Part shown: positions 63,000 through 64,000 of the stretch, one piece after another | Numbering within the stretch: the stretch's first letter is position 1 | How the letters are laid out: each line of letters opens with the position of its first letter | The notes under the pieces: model-generated | Told to the model about the DNA's origin: nothing | What the model saw: only the letters and a program-made list of their open reading frames with translations | Database searches by the model: none | Translations under genes and position numbers: made by a program | Assembly (NCBI RefSeq): GCF_033095785.1 | Contig: NZ_CP137134.1 | Location: forward strand, 2,232,001-2,296,000 | Source of the DNA: Nitrosospira sp. Is2 | GTDB lineage: Bacteria; Pseudomonadota; Gammaproteobacteria; Burkholderiales; Nitrosomonadaceae | DNA: 64,000 bases | Direction: 5' to 3'

Positions 63000-64000
63000 C
63001 TATTTTTGGCATAGGTCGAGCACGCGCAGCGTCCCCTTCACCAGAAAATCCAATTCCTGTTGAGTGATGACGTATGGCGGCATAAAGTAGACCGTATTAC
63101 CCAGCGGGCGCAACGATAACTCCTGCTTAAGCGCTGCCTGAAAAAAAGTTGCGGCAAAAGCGGGATCGGAGGTCTCAACTTCGAATGCCCAGATCATGCC
63201 GCAATTGCGAAAGTTCTTCACCTTTGGATGGAGTGTAATTGGACGTACCGCCTTGTTGAGATAATCTGCCGTGACGCGGTTAGCATCGATGATTTTGTCC
63301 TGTTCGAAGATATCCAGTGTCGCGAGGGCGGCGCGACATGCTAATGCGTTACCTGCATGAGTATGCGAATGTAGAAAGCCGAGGGCGGTCTTGTCGTGGT
63401 AAAACCCGCGATAAACGCCGTCTGTGGTCATCACCACGGACAGCGGCAGATAACCGGCGGTCAGCCCCTTCCCCAGGCACAAGAAATCTGGAACGATGTT
63501 CGCCTGCTCGCAGGCGAACATCGTTCCTGTTCTGCCGAAACCAACTGCAATCTCGTCGGCGATGAGATGTACCTGGTACTCGTCGCATATCCTACGTGCG
63601 AGCTTGAGATACTCGGGGTGATACATAGCCATTCCGGCTGCGCCCTGCACCAGCGGTTCGACGATAAGCGCTGCGGTTTCCGCATGATGTTCGGCCAGGT
63701 GAGCGTCGAGCGCACTGGCTGCGCGAATCGCATATTCACGGGGGGATTCCCCTCCGGCCGCATGACGCCAGTCTGGAGTGGGCACGCGCGCATTGTGGCG
63801 CAGCAGCGGCCCATAGGCATCCGTAAATAATGCCACATCGGTGACTGACAGCGCGCCCAGCGTTTCGCCGTGGTAGCCATTCTGCAGGCTGACAAAACGG
63901 TTTTTTTCAGGTAGCCCGCGGTTGCGCCAATAATGAAAACTCATCTTTAACGCGGTTTCAATTGCGGACGCGCCGTCGCTGCTATAGAAGCAGTGCCCCA
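63000..64000 (-). CDS. bioA: adenosylmethionine-8-amino-7-oxononanoate aminotransferase, partial
   Basis: Biotin-synthesis transaminase of PLP fold type I. The frame continues through the right edge: upstream of the first internal Met it reads GHCFYSSDGASAIETALKMS, so the N-terminus is outside the window. LIADEIAVGFGRTGTMFACE holds the PLP-binding Asp and LCLGKGLTAGYLPL the Schiff-base Lys; SLQNGYHGETLGALSV is also typical. The 3' end is complete at 63000. Specific identity as BioA rather than another class III aminotransferase is likely but rests on motif memory. Confidence 0.9.
   Translation of the reverse strand, partial: GHCFYSSDGASAIETALKMSFHYWRNRGLPEKNRFVSLQNGYHGETLGALSVTDVALFTDAYGPLLRHNARVPTPDWRHAAGGESPREYAIRAASALDAHLAEHHAETAALIVEPLVQGAAGMAMYHPEYLKLARRICDEYQVHLIADEIAVGFGRTGTMFACEQANIVPDFLCLGKGLTAGYLPLSVVMTTDGVYRGFYHDKTALGFLHSHTHAGNALACRAALATLDIFEQDKIIDANRVTADYLNKAVRPITLHPKVKNFRNCGMIWAFEVETSDPAFAATFFQAALKQELSLRPLGNTVYFMPPYVITQQELDFLVKGTLRVLDLCQK

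Overview
The window looks like chromosomal DNA of a betaproteobacterium, most likely of the ammonia-oxidising Nitrosospira/Nitrosomonadaceae type. This is an inference from gene order and gene content, not from a database match. Supporting signs are the block ndk-rlmN-rodZ-ispG-hisS-yfgM-bamB-der, the rpe-gph-trpE order, a PEP-CTERM protein remnant, a LuxI-type synthase and many iron genes. I see no tRNA, rRNA, CRISPR array or intact insertion sequence.

Layout. Positions 1-12.4 kb are mixed housekeeping genes: a ferritin-like fragment at the left edge, folE, xthA, an orphan LuxR regulator, an RpfE-type protein, the divergent pmbA/yjgA pair, a Tat-exported transglutaminase-like protein, a carboxylesterase, a response regulator/histidine kinase pair, arfB and a sugar-epimerase-like SDR. 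Positions 12.5-13.1 kb hold a broken PEP-CTERM gene. Positions 13.5-28.9 kb form a one-directional (minus-strand) surface-polysaccharide locus: FkbM methyltransferase, five glycosyltransferase genes, a pyruvyl transferase, a Wzm/Wzt-type ABC exporter, wecB, and a methyltransferase-glycosyltransferase fusion. It appears more A/T-rich than the flanks by eye, which would fit horizontal exchange.

Positions 29.4-35.3 kb are an iron region on the plus strand: a Fur-like box, hemP, bfd, bfr, a DUF2325 gene, then a DUF4198-like periplasmic protein, a PepSY-type membrane protein and a TonB-dependent siderophore receptor. Positions 35.8-37.9 kb are a quorum-sensing unit: a 20-bp lux-box-like palindrome, a LuxI-family acyl-homoserine-lactone synthase, a translationally coupled degenerate receiver-like protein, and three small unrecognised ORFs, two of them abutting. 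It is followed on the minus strand by a second bacterioferritin-like gene and a 2-Cys peroxiredoxin, separated by two tandem strong hairpins with a T tract facing the plus strand.

Positions 39.3-64 kb are core metabolism and envelope biogenesis: nnrDE, purL, a ChaN-PDZ protein coupled to an M1-type peptidase, ndk, rlmN, rodZ, ispG, hisS, yfgM, bamB, der, apaG, rpe, gph, trpE, dacB and a bioA gene cut by the right edge. Between rlmN and rodZ, where pilF/pilW usually lies, there is only a 33-codon ORF that overlaps both neighbours. The most novel-looking material is the LuxI operon with its lux box, receiver-like partner and small ORFs, and the hairpin pair between the bacterioferritin-like and peroxiredoxin genes.
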